64,000 nucleotides of DNA from Philodulcilactobacillus myokonensis (lineage in GTDB: Bacteria; Bacillota; Bacilli; Lactobacillales; Lactobacillaceae), in the NCBI RefSeq assembly GCF_027923585.1, contig NZ_BRPL01000002.1, positions 1 to 64,000 on the forward strand. Reading direction: 5' to 3'. The notes beneath the pieces were generated by a model that was given only the letters and a program-made list of their open reading frames with translations, was not told the origin of the DNA and searched no databases. Below, piece after piece: positions 15,501 to 22,553 of this stretch. Position 1 is the stretch's first letter; every line of letters starts with the position of its first letter. The position numbers and the translations under genes are program-made.

Positions 15501-16137
15501 ATTGTGAAAAACCACTGATGTAAAAACGGGTGTGGGAAAGATTATAATCTGATAAATAAGCACATAGTTGTTTCAAAATATCAGCTTGATAAAGGTATTT
15601 GCCATCCGTTTCCACCTCAAAGGCCTTATAGATAATCGCAAAATCATGCATCTTATCGTTTAAATTGGAATTAAAATGCTGATCACCCTGGTCTAAAATT
15701 TTCTGTAAATCATCAGCGCTAATTCGACCCGCCTGCATTTCGGCAATCTGGGATGCAATTTGCAATATGAATCCTGGTTGCCCCGTTTCGCCACGGAACA
15801 CCGTTAATTCATTTTGATGGTCCAAAATAATCTGGTAAATTAACATGTTAATCCCGGAACTATTTAATTCTGGATGTTGATAGACCGCCTGTTGTTTTAA
15901 GAAGTACCACACTAAACGGCTAATCGAAAAAATCTGGACGTTCGTCTGGGCATAGGTGTCTAAATTTTTCCGATTTAAACGTTTTAGGGTCGATATTTCT
16001 GATTCGAATTTAATATGGTTAGGAACCAGGTAAAAGTATTGATCATGCGGATGCTTTTGCATTGAATGCATTAAATCATCGGTCAGTTTTCGTTCATGAT
16101 CATAACTTGCCGTTCCTAAAATAAACTGCAATGACAT
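12577..16137 (-). CDS. addB: ATP-dependent nuclease subunit B
   Basis: The 1186-residue partner of AddA. The RecB-family nuclease core is visible as GRIDRIDE and SIIDYKSGN around residues 960-1000. The N-terminus LGTASYDHERKL replaces the Walker A motif found in Bacillus AddB. The residues that hold the Fe-S cluster in Bacillus are also gone: the first site reads YNDPYEYF where a Cys is expected, and the C-terminal site reads QYSPYKSIMQFD. No cysteine occurs in the last roughly 500 residues. This matches RexB of lactic acid bacteria. GGGGG seven bases before ATG is the likely ribosome site. Confidence 0.95.
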   Translation of the reverse strand: MSLQFILGTASYDHERKLTDDLMHSMQKHPHDQYFYLVPNHIKFESEISTLKRLNRKNLDTYAQTNVQIFSISRLVWYFLKQQAVYQHPELNSSGINMLIYQIILDHQNELTVFRGETGQPGFILQIASQIAEMQAGRISADDLQKILDQGDQHFNSNLNDKMHDFAIIYKAFEVETDGKYLYQADILKQLCAYLSDYNLSHTRFYISGFSQLTAQERELVQILMERSDSVTVDLNLDRPYPFELPDGSNLFYQSAKLYYQLYQFAKQNRIPILTDLHADQPRVNSDLQKLDHYWIASHSFQNIKPDQLKNQDSIQVLQADNPYAEVAQVAIKIRQMVAQTNLHYHDFLIMTRHLDRYQNILKPIFEMQHIPYFNDVQKSMDDHPLVELIDALFSIERPGRHRNYRYQDVMRLLKTELLIPEIDGQPISIQTFRTDLALCENEVLRSGYEGSRWTQKDDWKYAWLSDVDMGKRPEEDQNIESQINLIRHFVRNTLPPFYRKMRRARNGKDAAKILYQFLVQNGVVTRLTQWRDQANQAGRLEEAAQPEQVWDTFCNLLDNFVSILGDRPFKLDDFLALLKAGFEGANYAQIPSTLDQVAVSESGIVQMKDYRIVFMIGSTDDVMPDRVENTSLFNDADRDDLANQWGDDQFLNDNSEMQMANDPYLNYLAFMSGSDRLIFTYCLGSDDQSDSQVKISPYVQQIMRHFNLKESHPMMSPIADDHDVMPFVGTYRTTLRHLIQAVHDAKLNQKPVDDNWKYINQLIRKHPDYHQLANKLLGSLNYQNQPPKLAPKIITDLYGDHIHTSISQLEQFYNDPYEYFLKYGLKLQQRDVFELSPASTGQFFHATLDHLMRIINREHIDLAKLDDQDMNQLVDEVVAKLLEEEDYQYAILNSSNRMNYIKGQLIKTIKRMAHTFKMQSKRTPMRPKHTEVAFGHVGNKDDLNPLKYELPNDREVVVRGRIDRIDEMVAAGEKFLSIIDYKSGNKDFDFSQVYHGNSMQMMTYLDVLQNNISRFSQKEKAEIAGALYLHVYNPKLDLNTILRHGTDISMLDKQRYAGLLVDYPDLMKNLDQEVKNKKYGKSHVFPFKLNKSGTIGKPNKVIEPDVLEMMLDHNQKLIKGAAQRIFDGDIQIYPTEEQQRSAIQYSPYKSIMQFDPLLEENRYHEIHKLSLNDMKRLLEEERNKK

Positions 16138-16172
16138 TTAATAACCCCCAAAAATAGTCATAAATTCAATTA

Positions 16173-16201
16173 AAAAAGAGCTGATTTAAAAACAGCTCTT
16201 T
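16173..16201 (-). terminator. Intrinsic terminator
   Basis: The stem AAAGAGCTG/CAGCTCTTT is followed by TTTTTAATT on the minus strand, just after the gene ending at 16221. It separates that gene pair from addB. Confidence 0.8.
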
Positions 16202-16220
16202 CATCATCTAACTTCATCTT

Positions 16221-16580
16221 TTAATTTTTAATTTTATTATTCATTAAGACCTTGTCCAAAGCTTTATTAACGTTTTGAACCTTTTGTGAAACATTACCAC
16301 CTGAACCAATCATATTCAACTGTTGTTCCTCAATTGCCCAGCGAGCTAAATCATCGTTTACGGGAACAATATCCCTAACTACGATTAATTGGAAATTATG
16401 TTTTTGCTCACGAGCCCTTTTTTTCATAATTTTAATATAATCAGAATAATTAGTTATCATATAAGGTCCGGATTGGGTATCAGGATCATAGTATTGAATA
16501 ATCATAAAATGGGATGTTCTTTGAGCTTCATTCAAATTATTCTTCATGGCATCAATCATATTTTGATTAATCATTGCCAT
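16221..16580 (-). CDS. Hypothetical cytosolic protein
   Basis: A 119-residue soluble protein without recognisable family. It has a central stretch FMIIQYYDPDTQSGPYMITN that looks like paired strands, a basic helix IMKKRAREQKH, and a Lys/Asn-rich tail. AAGAAGGTG lies about ten bases before the ATG. The gene lies 15 bases after the reductase stop and ahead of a terminator, so it is the second gene of a two-gene operon. Function unknown. Confidence 0.7.
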   Translation of the reverse strand: MAMINQNMIDAMKNNLNEAQRTSHFMIIQYYDPDTQSGPYMITNYSDYIKIMKKRAREQKHNFQLIVVRDIVPVNDDLARWAIEEQQLNMIGSGGNVSQKVQNVNKALDKVLMNNKIKN

Positions 16581-16595
16581 TCTTACACCTTCTTA

Positions 16596-17153
16596 TTATT
16601 GATCAATCATCCCAAGTGATTCACCAATGAATTTCTTTTGCAAAACAATTTGGTTAATTATTGAGATGATACTATCGATTGAAACTTTTCCAACTGAAAC
16701 GGGGGCACCTTCTGGAATAATTTTCAAATAGCCGCTCGTTTGTTTAACAATTTGAGTGGGACGCAAAATTGTGTATGAGATTTCAGATTCATCTAATACC
16801 TTCGCAGCATAACGTTGCTGATTCAAATATTCTTTGACGTTACTAACGTTTGGATACGTTAATTGGCCGTTTACTTCATGGTCAATGCCAGCCGTTGAAA
16901 GCATCACAAATTGTTTAACTGGCGGTTGAACTTCACGAATGGCATCAAACAAAGCTTCAAAATCCAAATCAACATCGAGCGGGCCTAAAAGTGAAACAAT
17001 GACGTTAACTTGATTTAGCGCTTTTTGATAACTTTCTTTTTTAGTGAAATCAACCTTTGCTAGCCTTTGAACATTCAGCTGATCAGATGAATCAAATTGA
17101 TGGGTTAATTGTTCAGCAAGTTTTCCATCACCTAAAATTAAGACTTTTTCCAC
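16596..17153 (-). CDS. NAD(P)-binding Rossmann-fold reductase
   Basis: A 185-residue short atypical dehydrogenase of the NmrA/SDR type. The dinucleotide loop is the degenerate VLILGDGKLAEQL at the N-terminus, followed by VIVSLLGPLDVD and the catalytic-type segment FVMLSTAGIDHE (Ser, no clear YxxxK). It ends with SYTILRPTQIV, a conserved strand of this family. GTG start with AAGGAG eight bases upstream. Shorter than classical SDRs but typical for this subgroup, whose substrates are mostly unknown. A relative lies at 19277. Confidence 0.8.
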   Translation of the reverse strand: MEKVLILGDGKLAEQLTHQFDSSDQLNVQRLAKVDFTKKESYQKALNQVNVIVSLLGPLDVDLDFEALFDAIREVQPPVKQFVMLSTAGIDHEVNGQLTYPNVSNVKEYLNQQRYAAKVLDESEISYTILRPTQIVKQTSGYLKIIPEGAPVSVGKVSIDSIISIINQIVLQKKFIGESLGMIDQ

Positions 17154-17244
17154 AATTGGGTCTCCTTTTTAATTAATATCTTTAGTTTATCAAAATAACG
17201 GCAATGCGTTAATAGATATCCGGAAGAATTAATTAAAAAAACGG

Positions 17245-17272
17245 TTGAAATTAAATCAAAGTGCGTTATAAT
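17245..17272 (+). promoter_or_regulatory. Promoter of secreted protein gene
   Basis: TTGAAA (17245-17250), a 16-base spacer and TATAAT (17267-17272) point at the secreted protein gene at 17335. The start of transcription would fall near 17279, inside the repeat array described next. Confidence 0.75.
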
Positions 17273-17275
17273 TTA

Positions 17276-17312
17276 TTACATAAATGTTACAAAAATATTA
17301 CTTAACCGTTAC
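17276..17312 (-). promoter_or_regulatory. Four-fold 11-bp array of WalR-like half sites
   Basis: TTAC recurs at 17276, 17287, 17298 and 17309, exactly 11 bases apart. Read on the minus strand the units are TGTAAC, AGTAAT, TGTAAC and TGTAAT with 5-base gaps. The last pair is a perfect match to the WalR (YycF) consensus TGTWAH-N5-TGTWAH. The array begins directly behind the -10 box, so bound protein would cover the transcription start, which is the repressing position known for WalR at iseA and pdaC in Bacillus subtilis. Assignment to WalR is inference. Confidence 0.55.
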
Positions 17313-17334
17313 ATATAAATTAGGAGGATTTGTC

Positions 17335-17943
17335 ATGAAGAAATTAGTTCAGGTTTTAACCGTTTTATCAATTGGATTGTTAGCATTCGTGGGAAGTAAT
17401 CGTGCCAACCAAGCGAGTGCTAAAGGGGTTCATCATCATGTGCAGACCACTCTGAAAGCTTATCCCAAGAATTTAAGAAAAACTTGGTACCATTACGTGG
17501 GTAAGTTTAATGGTAAAAATTACTATAATAAGTATTCATTTAACGCTCATCAAATGAAAGAAACCTTATACTTTAGACATAATAATAAAATTTCAGAATT
17601 TCACACGGTTAACCCATTAAAATCACATCCCGTCAACTACGAAGTTCCATTCAAAGAAATTATGCACACCCCCAAGTCTGAAATGAACTGGGATATTGCT
17701 AACAATGAGAAGATGAACGGTCGTAAGTACATTAACGTGACCGGTTGGTTTGCTGGCGCTGGGAACGGTAACTTCTTCAACGTTTCCAATCAAAAAGTCA
17801 ATGGTAAAAGTACTAAGATGTTAGCAGATGGTACTGGGATTAGTGCCTGGATGGATGCTAAACGTTCATTCTACTTTAATTCTAAGTTAGCTGCTCGCCA
17901 TGCTGTTAACCAACATTTCGATCACTTTGATTACTATGCATAA
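17335..17943 (+). CDS. Secreted protein of unknown function
   Basis: A 202-residue exported protein. The signal peptide has basic MKK, a hydrophobic core and a probable cut after NQASA near residue 29. The mature part is rich in His, Tyr, Asn and Lys. Its opening YPKNLRKTWYHYVGKF resembles the opening of the secreted protein at 47423 (FPKKYRGNWYIND), so the two may be distant relatives. TAGGAGG lies eight bases before the ATG at 17335, while the frame extends 17 codons upstream without such a site. The promoter carries a WalR-like array, which would tie it to cell-wall upkeep. No catalytic motif recognised. Confidence 0.75.
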   Translation: MKKLVQVLTVLSIGLLAFVGSNRANQASAKGVHHHVQTTLKAYPKNLRKTWYHYVGKFNGKNYYNKYSFNAHQMKETLYFRHNNKISEFHTVNPLKSHPVNYEVPFKEIMHTPKSEMNWDIANNEKMNGRKYINVTGWFAGAGNGNFFNVSNQKVNGKSTKMLADGTGISAWMDAKRSFYFNSKLAARHAVNQHFDHFDYYA

Positions 17944-18109
17944 TCTGTTTAAAAAATTCATTTATTTTTATAATCGGCATGCAAAAATTATAGTTGCAAT
18001 TTGGGGATTCATCACTATATATGTTTACTCCAACATCTTATTTGCAGTCACAATGTTTATCATTCTAATCATTCCAATTATAATTAAGGATGTTTATTAC
18101 AAAAATTAA
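17936..18109 (+). CDS. Small membrane protein
   Basis: A 57-residue frame that starts within the stop region of the secreted protein gene (ATG at 17936 overlaps its last codons). After a basic N-terminus it has two hydrophobic helices (about residues 17-32 and 34-50). There is no strong ribosome site, so translation would rely on coupling. It ends just before a terminator, which supports it as a real second cistron, but a chance frame is possible. Confidence 0.45.
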   Translation: MHNLFKKFIYFYNRHAKIIVAIWGFITIYVYSNILFAVTMFIILIIPIIIKDVYYKN

Positions 18110-18110
18110 G

Positions 18111-18143
18111 CTTTCCACTATCAATCGGTGGGAAGTTTTTTTA
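18111..18143 (+). terminator. Intrinsic terminator
   Basis: The stem CTTTCCAC / GTGGGAAG (one G-U pair) with a 10-base loop is followed by seven T residues. It closes the secreted-protein transcript. Confidence 0.8.
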
Positions 18144-18220
18144 ATGCAAAATAGTTGTTCCAACCTTAGATGTGTTCGATAATTATATCAGACACTTATT
18201 TATTAAGGAGGAATTTCATA

Positions 18221-19159
18221 ATGGTAAAAATCGGTAAATCAAACGTTGAAACCACCCAATTAGGCTTAGGTACCAATGCCGTTGGTGGTAACAACTTATT
18301 TCCAAATTTAAAAGATGAAACTGGAATCCAAATCGTTAAAACTGGTTTAGACTCTGGTATTAAAATGTTAGATACTGCCTTTGCTTATGGCATGGGCCAT
18401 TCAGAAGAATTAATTGGTAAAGCAATTCAAAATTATGACAGAAAGGGTTTCGTAATTGCAACCAAGGGTGCTCAAGACGTTGTGAACGGCAATGTTCGTA
18501 TCAATAACTCACCTGAATTTCTAAGACAGGCGGTTGCTGATAGCTTAGAACGCTTACACACTGACTATTTAGATGTTTTCTACATTCATTTTCCTGACAA
18601 AAATACACCGAAAGATAAAGCTGTCGCTGCTTTAAACGAATTAAAGCAACAGGGTAAGATCAAAGCCATTGGTGTTTCTAACTTCTCATTAGACCAATTA
18701 AAGGAAGCTAACAAGAATAACCAAGTTGACGTTGATGAAGATCAATACAGCTTAATTCACCGTGGTGCCGAAAAGACCCTCTTCCCATATCTACGTGAAC
18801 ACAACATTTCATTCGTTCCATTCTTCCCACTTGCTTCCGGCCTCTTAACTGGTAAGTACAGTAAAGAAGTTAAGTTTCCAAAGGATGATATCAGAAATGG
18901 GAACCCTGATTTCCAAGGCAAACGGTTCGAAAAGATTGTTGATGCGGTCGATAGCATCAAACCATTGGCTAAGAAGCATGGTATTACCACCGCTGAATTA
19001 GTCCTTGCATGGTACATTAAGAACCCTGACGTAACCGTTGTGATTCCAGGTGCTAAACGTCCAGAACAAGTCAAAAGTAATGCGAAGGCTTTATCAGTTA
19101 AATTATCAGATGATGAATACAAACAAATTGATGATGCTTTTGCTGAATTCAAAGATTAA
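18221..19159 (+). CDS. Aldo/keto reductase
   Basis: A 312-residue NAD(P)H-dependent aldo/keto reductase of the IolS/YhdN type, reducing aldehydes or ketones in the cytosol. The catalytic tetrad can be read: Asp in MLDTAFAYG, Tyr in the same block, Lys in IATKGA and His in YIHFPD. The cofactor-binding end VVIPGAKRPEQV is intact. AAGGAGG lies ten bases before ATG 18221, and the frame extends 17 codons further upstream without a ribosome site. It stands as a single gene between two terminators. Natural substrate unknown. Confidence 0.9.
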   Translation: MVKIGKSNVETTQLGLGTNAVGGNNLFPNLKDETGIQIVKTGLDSGIKMLDTAFAYGMGHSEELIGKAIQNYDRKGFVIATKGAQDVVNGNVRINNSPEFLRQAVADSLERLHTDYLDVFYIHFPDKNTPKDKAVAALNELKQQGKIKAIGVSNFSLDQLKEANKNNQVDVDEDQYSLIHRGAEKTLFPYLREHNISFVPFFPLASGLLTGKYSKEVKFPKDDIRNGNPDFQGKRFEKIVDAVDSIKPLAKKHGITTAELVLAWYIKNPDVTVVIPGAKRPEQVKSNAKALSVKLSDDEYKQIDDAFAEFKD

Positions 19160-19178
19160 TTAATATCATTAAATTTAT

Positions 19179-19217
19179 AAAGTAGCGTTGAAATTCAAAA
19201 TTTCATCGCTACTTTTT
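19179..19217 (+). terminator. Intrinsic terminator
   Basis: The stem AAAGTAGCG / CGCTACTTT, with an inner TGAAAT/ATTTCA extension, is followed by a T-run. It ends the aldo/keto reductase transcript. Confidence 0.85.
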
Positions 19218-19276
19218 GTTTGACTTAAAGTTAGCTTTAAGGACTATCTTTAAATTAATCATCCAAAGGAGGAATT

Positions 19277-19879
19277 ATGATGGAAAATTTCTTAATTATT
19301 GGTGCCACCGGTTCGATTGGTAAAACCGTCACCAAACAGTTCAAATCAAATTCAGACGTTCATTTAACATTAATGGCTAGAAATACCGATTCAATTCCAG
19401 CATCTAAACAAGTGACGAAAGTTAATGCCGATATTCTAGATCCATCGTCATCAAAATACTTTCAAAATCAAGACGCTGTCTTCGCAGCCTTAAGCGGTAA
19501 TTTACCTGATATGGCCCAATCCATCATGAATGCCATGCATCAAAATGACGTTCAACGTTTAGTCTTCATTAGTTCCATGGGAATTTATAACGAAATTCCG
19601 GCATCTGTGGGTGCCACCGGTAATTTAAAATATAATCCATTTTTAAAGGGTTACCGTAAAACGGCCGATTTAATTGAACAAAGCGATTTAAATTACACGA
19701 TTGTTCGTCCCGGTTGGTTCGATAACGGCAGTGATGATTATGAAATCACCCAAAAGAATGAACCGTTTGGTGGCCACGATGTTTCAAGAACCGCCATTGC
19801 CGATCTGGTTCAAAAACTATTGATGAATCCTAAATTCCAATCCAGAAAAAGTATTGGCATTAATCGGCCTCAATCATAA
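19277..19879 (+). CDS. NAD(P)-binding SDR-type oxidoreductase
   Basis: A 200-residue atypical short-chain dehydrogenase (NmrA/YwnB-like). The nucleotide loop is FLIIGATGSIGKTV at the N-terminus, the VFAALSG strand and VFISSMGIY follow, and the conserved NYTIVRPGWFDNG closes the core. AAAGGAGG precedes two adjacent ATG codons (19277 and 19280), and either could start. It is followed after 14 bases by a MerR regulator gene, so the pair is probably co-transcribed and the regulator may respond to the same stress or substrate. Confidence 0.85.
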   Translation: MMENFLIIGATGSIGKTVTKQFKSNSDVHLTLMARNTDSIPASKQVTKVNADILDPSSSKYFQNQDAVFAALSGNLPDMAQSIMNAMHQNDVQRLVFISSMGIYNEIPASVGATGNLKYNPFLKGYRKTADLIEQSDLNYTIVRPGWFDNGSDDYEITQKNEPFGGHDVSRTAIADLVQKLLMNPKFQSRKSIGINRPQS

Positions 19880-19893
19880 GGAGGAAAATTTGA

Positions 19894-20289
19894 TTGAATA
19901 TTAAAGAAGCAAGCCATAAAATTGGCGTTTCATCATCAACAATTAGATACTACGAAAAAATTAGCTTGATTCCGCCGATTTTAAGAAATCAAATTGGAAT
20001 CCGTGATTTTGATCAGCACATGATTGCTCGCATTAAATTCATCAAGGAGATGCGGGCAGCTGGGATGAGCATTAAAGCCCTCCAGAAGTACATCCATTTG
20101 TTTGATAAAGTGAACAATAGTCAAAATGAACAGATTGAATTATTAAAACAGCAAGTTGAAATCATGGAAGAAAAACGCGATGACATCCAATTTGCGATTA
20201 ACCATTTAAATTATAAAATCAACCACTTCTATGACCATACGTTAAAGACTGAGCAGGAATTGAAAGCATTGGAAAAGAAAAAGCATTAA
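19894..20289 (+). CDS. MerR family transcriptional regulator
   Basis: A 131-residue regulator. The N-terminal MerR helix-turn-helix is clear: IKEASHKIGVSSSTIRYYEK, then the wing with GIRDFDQ. A coiled-coil dimer helix runs from about residue 80 to the Lys-rich end. No cysteine pattern for metal sensing is present, so it belongs to the redox or organic-ligand type (AdhR-like). TTG start, with AAGGAGG about ten bases upstream. It lies behind the SDR gene and before a terminator. Confidence 0.9.
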   Translation: MNIKEASHKIGVSSSTIRYYEKISLIPPILRNQIGIRDFDQHMIARIKFIKEMRAAGMSIKALQKYIHLFDKVNNSQNEQIELLKQQVEIMEEKRDDIQFAINHLNYKINHFYDHTLKTEQELKALEKKKH

Positions 20290-20308
20290 ATTTAATTAGC
20301 CCAACTCA

Positions 20309-20341
20309 AAGGGAGGCTGGTAATTTTTACCAACCTCCTTT
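20309..20341 (+). terminator. Intrinsic terminator
   Basis: GGAGGCTGGTA pairs with TACCAACCTCC (one mismatch), and a short T-rich tail follows. It lies 20 bases behind the MerR gene. Confidence 0.75.
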
Positions 20342-20358
20342 ATAAGATTATAGTAATA

Positions 20359-20715
20359 TTATTTTTCATCGGCATTTATAATATATTTTATGCATCTCAC
20401 TACTTTAGAAAAATTTTCTTTTTTCATCTTATCAATAAATTTAACTTGTCTATATTTATAATCAAATGTATGGCATTGAAGTGGATTAACAAATCCATTT
20501 ACATTAGAATTAATTGAATCAATTTTAATAAGCAATCCGTATTTTACTAAATAATTGTGTTCAGTATGAGTAATTGGACAAACAAATACCAAATCAGTTA
20601 ATTTACTATATTTACTATTACTTATTACTAAAGCAGGACGACGTTTCCTAATTTCATGACCTGAACTAGGATCAAAATTAATGGAAATAATATCTCTTTT
20701 ATGTGGTATATACAA
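20359..20715 (-). CDS. MazF/PemK-type toxin
   Basis: A 118-residue endoribonuclease toxin of the MazF/PemK family. The family signature is present: KRDIISINFDPSSGHEIRK, then RPALVISN and VFVCPITHT. The family cleaves mRNA at short sequence motifs until its antitoxin binds. It starts four bases after the antitoxin stop, in the usual antitoxin-first order. Length is normal and no damage is seen. Cleavage site cannot be predicted. Confidence 0.88.
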   Translation of the reverse strand: MYIPHKRDIISINFDPSSGHEIRKRRPALVISNSKYSKLTDLVFVCPITHTEHNYLVKYGLLIKIDSINSNVNGFVNPLQCHTFDYKYRQVKFIDKMKKENFSKVVRCIKYIINADEK

Positions 20716-20719
20716 TTAA

Positions 20720-20950
20720 TTAACTCCATTCTTTATCAGATAATTTTAAATTTTTGCTAATATCATCCTGTTTAATTTTTTTATTAAACCATTTACCTTC
20801 AAATGGGTTCTTACTATCAGATACTGGAGTATATATTATTGATCCGTCCTTATCTTTACGAACGCTCATTTTAATATTATCAGGCATATTAAAACTCTTA
20901 GGGACTGTTAATGATTTTGAATTACCGGTTTTTCTAATTTTTACAAACAT
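20720..20950 (-). CDS. MazE/AbrB-type antitoxin
   Basis: A 76-residue antitoxin. The N-terminal AbrB/MazE swapped-hairpin DNA-binding fold is indicated by VKIRKTGNSKSLTVPKSF. The acidic and Trp-rich C-terminal half (NPFEGKWF, LSDKEWS) is the part expected to wrap around the toxin. GAAGGAAAG lies about eight bases before ATG. It probably represses its own promoter through the palindromes just upstream. Confidence 0.85.
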   Translation of the reverse strand: MFVKIRKTGNSKSLTVPKSFNMPDNIKMSVRKDKDGSIIYTPVSDSKNPFEGKWFNKKIKQDDISKNLKLSDKEWS

Positions 20951-20974
20951 TATTAGCTTTCCTTCTTTCTTATA

Positions 20975-21014
20975 TGTGTATACACAGTGTACACTGTGAT
21001 ACTATTATTATCAA
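20975..21014 (-). promoter_or_regulatory. mazEF promoter with overlapping palindromic operators
   Basis: On the minus strand TTGATA (21014-21009), 17 bases and TACACT (20991-20986) form a promoter. A perfect 16-bp palindrome CACAGTGTACACTGTG (20983-20998) covers the -10, and a second perfect palindrome TGTGTATACACA (20975-20986) overlaps its edge. This is the layout expected for autoregulation by an antitoxin/toxin complex. Confidence 0.7.
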
Positions 21015-21063
21015 TATTAATGTTTATTTACTAATCTCTAAATCAGTAACTCCCTTCTTATTT

Positions 21064-21138
21064 ATTGTTCGTTTATTGTAATTAATACGGTATAATGTTA
21101 TTATAATAGGTGTTAATTATCATTTAAACACGAACGAT
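21064..21138. promoter_or_regulatory. Possible PurR box pair before purine permease
   Basis: ATAAACGAACAAT (minus strand, 21076-21064) matches the Gram-positive PurBox AWWWCCGAACWWT except for one base. A weaker copy, AAACACGAACGAT, lies at 21126-21138. A TATAAT-like -10 is between them near 21091. Repression by PurR with guanine or hypoxanthine supply is plausible for a purine permease. The second box is poor, so the call is tentative. I saw no purine riboswitch fold. Confidence 0.35.
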
Positions 21139-21159
21139 ATTTAAGGGGAGCGTTAATTT

Positions 21160-22470
21160 ATGGGCGAAAAAATCGCTAATTATTTTCATTTTCATGAATT
21201 AGGAACTAACTTTAGAAAAGAAACTTTAGCTGGTTTAACTACATTCATGGCCATGGTATACATTTTATTCTTAAACCCGAACATTTTAGGTGCCACTGGA
21301 ATGGACAAAGGAGCAGTCTTCACTGCCACTGCATTAGCCAGTGCCCTTGGTTGTTTCATCATGGGGATTGTTGCCAACTACCCATTCGCACTATCAACTA
21401 GTTTGGGAATGAATGCCTTCTTCGCATATTCAGTCTGCATTGGAATGAAAGTTCCATGGCAAACAGCGTTGGCTGGTGTCTTTGTTGCATCCATCATTTT
21501 TATGATCTTAACTGCATTTAAGATTCGAGAAATTGTGATTGACGCAATTCCAAACGACTTAAAGAGTGCGATTGCCGGTGGAATTGGTTTATTCATCGCC
21601 TTCATCGGTTTAAGTGATGGTGGATTAGTGGTTGCCAACAAGAGTAATTTAGTAGGCCTTGGTTCATTAAGCGTTAGTACGACTTGGTTAACCATTTTTG
21701 GCTTAGTTGTTACCATCATTTTAATGAGTATGAGAGTTCCCGCTGCCATTTTTATTAGCATGATTTTAACTTCCATTCTAGGGATGGTTACAAAATTAAT
21801 TCCCATTCCAACCCAATGGGTATCAAGCGTTCCTAGTTTAAAGCCAACCTTCTTAGTTGCTTTAAAACACATTGGCAGCATTAATTCACTGCAGTTAATC
21901 GTCGTTGTCTTAACGTTCTTACTAGTATCATTCTTTGATACCGCCGGAACCTTAGTTGGCTTAGCTGAACAAGCCGGTTTCGTTAAACACAATAAAATTC
22001 CACGAATCGGTAAAGCACTAGCTGCCGATTCAACTTCAATGGTCGTTGGTTCACTCCTTGGTACTTCTCCCGTGGGTGCATTCGTTGAATCATCATCAGG
22101 AATTGCCGTTGGTGGTCGTTCTGGATTTACCGTTGTTGTCACTGGAATCCTATTCATCTTAGGAACATTCTTCTCACCATTGTTAGGTGTTGTTACCGAT
22201 CAAGTTACCGCTCCAGCATTAATCATTGTTGGGATGTTAATGGCAAGTGCTTTAAAGAATATTCACTGGGAAAAATTCGAAATTGCCGCCCCCGCATTCT
22301 TAATTTTAATTGGAATGCCACTAACTTACAGTATTTCAGATGGGATTGCTTTAGGCTTCATTGCCTACCCGATCACAATGATTGCTGCAAAACGTGGCAA
22401 GGAAGTTAACGGCATCATGTATGCATTGGCCATTATCTTCGTCTTTTTCCTTTGGATTTTAGAAAAATAA
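21160..22470 (+). CDS. Purine permease (AzgA/PbuG family)
   Basis: A 436-residue permease with about 13 membrane segments, of the AzgA-like nucleobase:cation group that imports guanine, hypoxanthine or adenine. Characteristic blocks are TFMAMVYILFLNPNILG near residue 28, SLGMNAFFAY near residue 75 and the FFDTAGTLVG and DSTSMVVGSLLGTSP motifs in the middle. AAGGGGAG lies nine bases before the ATG. Single-gene transcript between regulatory DNA and a terminator. Exact purine preference is not deducible. Confidence 0.93.
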   Translation: MGEKIANYFHFHELGTNFRKETLAGLTTFMAMVYILFLNPNILGATGMDKGAVFTATALASALGCFIMGIVANYPFALSTSLGMNAFFAYSVCIGMKVPWQTALAGVFVASIIFMILTAFKIREIVIDAIPNDLKSAIAGGIGLFIAFIGLSDGGLVVANKSNLVGLGSLSVSTTWLTIFGLVVTIILMSMRVPAAIFISMILTSILGMVTKLIPIPTQWVSSVPSLKPTFLVALKHIGSINSLQLIVVVLTFLLVSFFDTAGTLVGLAEQAGFVKHNKIPRIGKALAADSTSMVVGSLLGTSPVGAFVESSSGIAVGGRSGFTVVVTGILFILGTFFSPLLGVVTDQVTAPALIIVGMLMASALKNIHWEKFEIAAPAFLILIGMPLTYSISDGIALGFIAYPITMIAAKRGKEVNGIMYALAIIFVFFLWILEK

Positions 22471-22495
22471 AAATACTTTAATCATATAAAATAAA

Positions 22496-22540
22496 AAACA
22501 ATCTTAGCTTAGCTAGTAAAGTTAAGTTACGATTGTTTTG
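22496..22540. terminator. Bidirectional terminator
   Basis: A long hairpin with outer stem AAACAATC/GATTGTTT and an imperfect inner stem, flanked by A- and T-runs. It lies between the converging permease gene and the exported protein gene at 22554. Confidence 0.7.
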
Positions 22541-22553
22541 TTAAATTACATTT

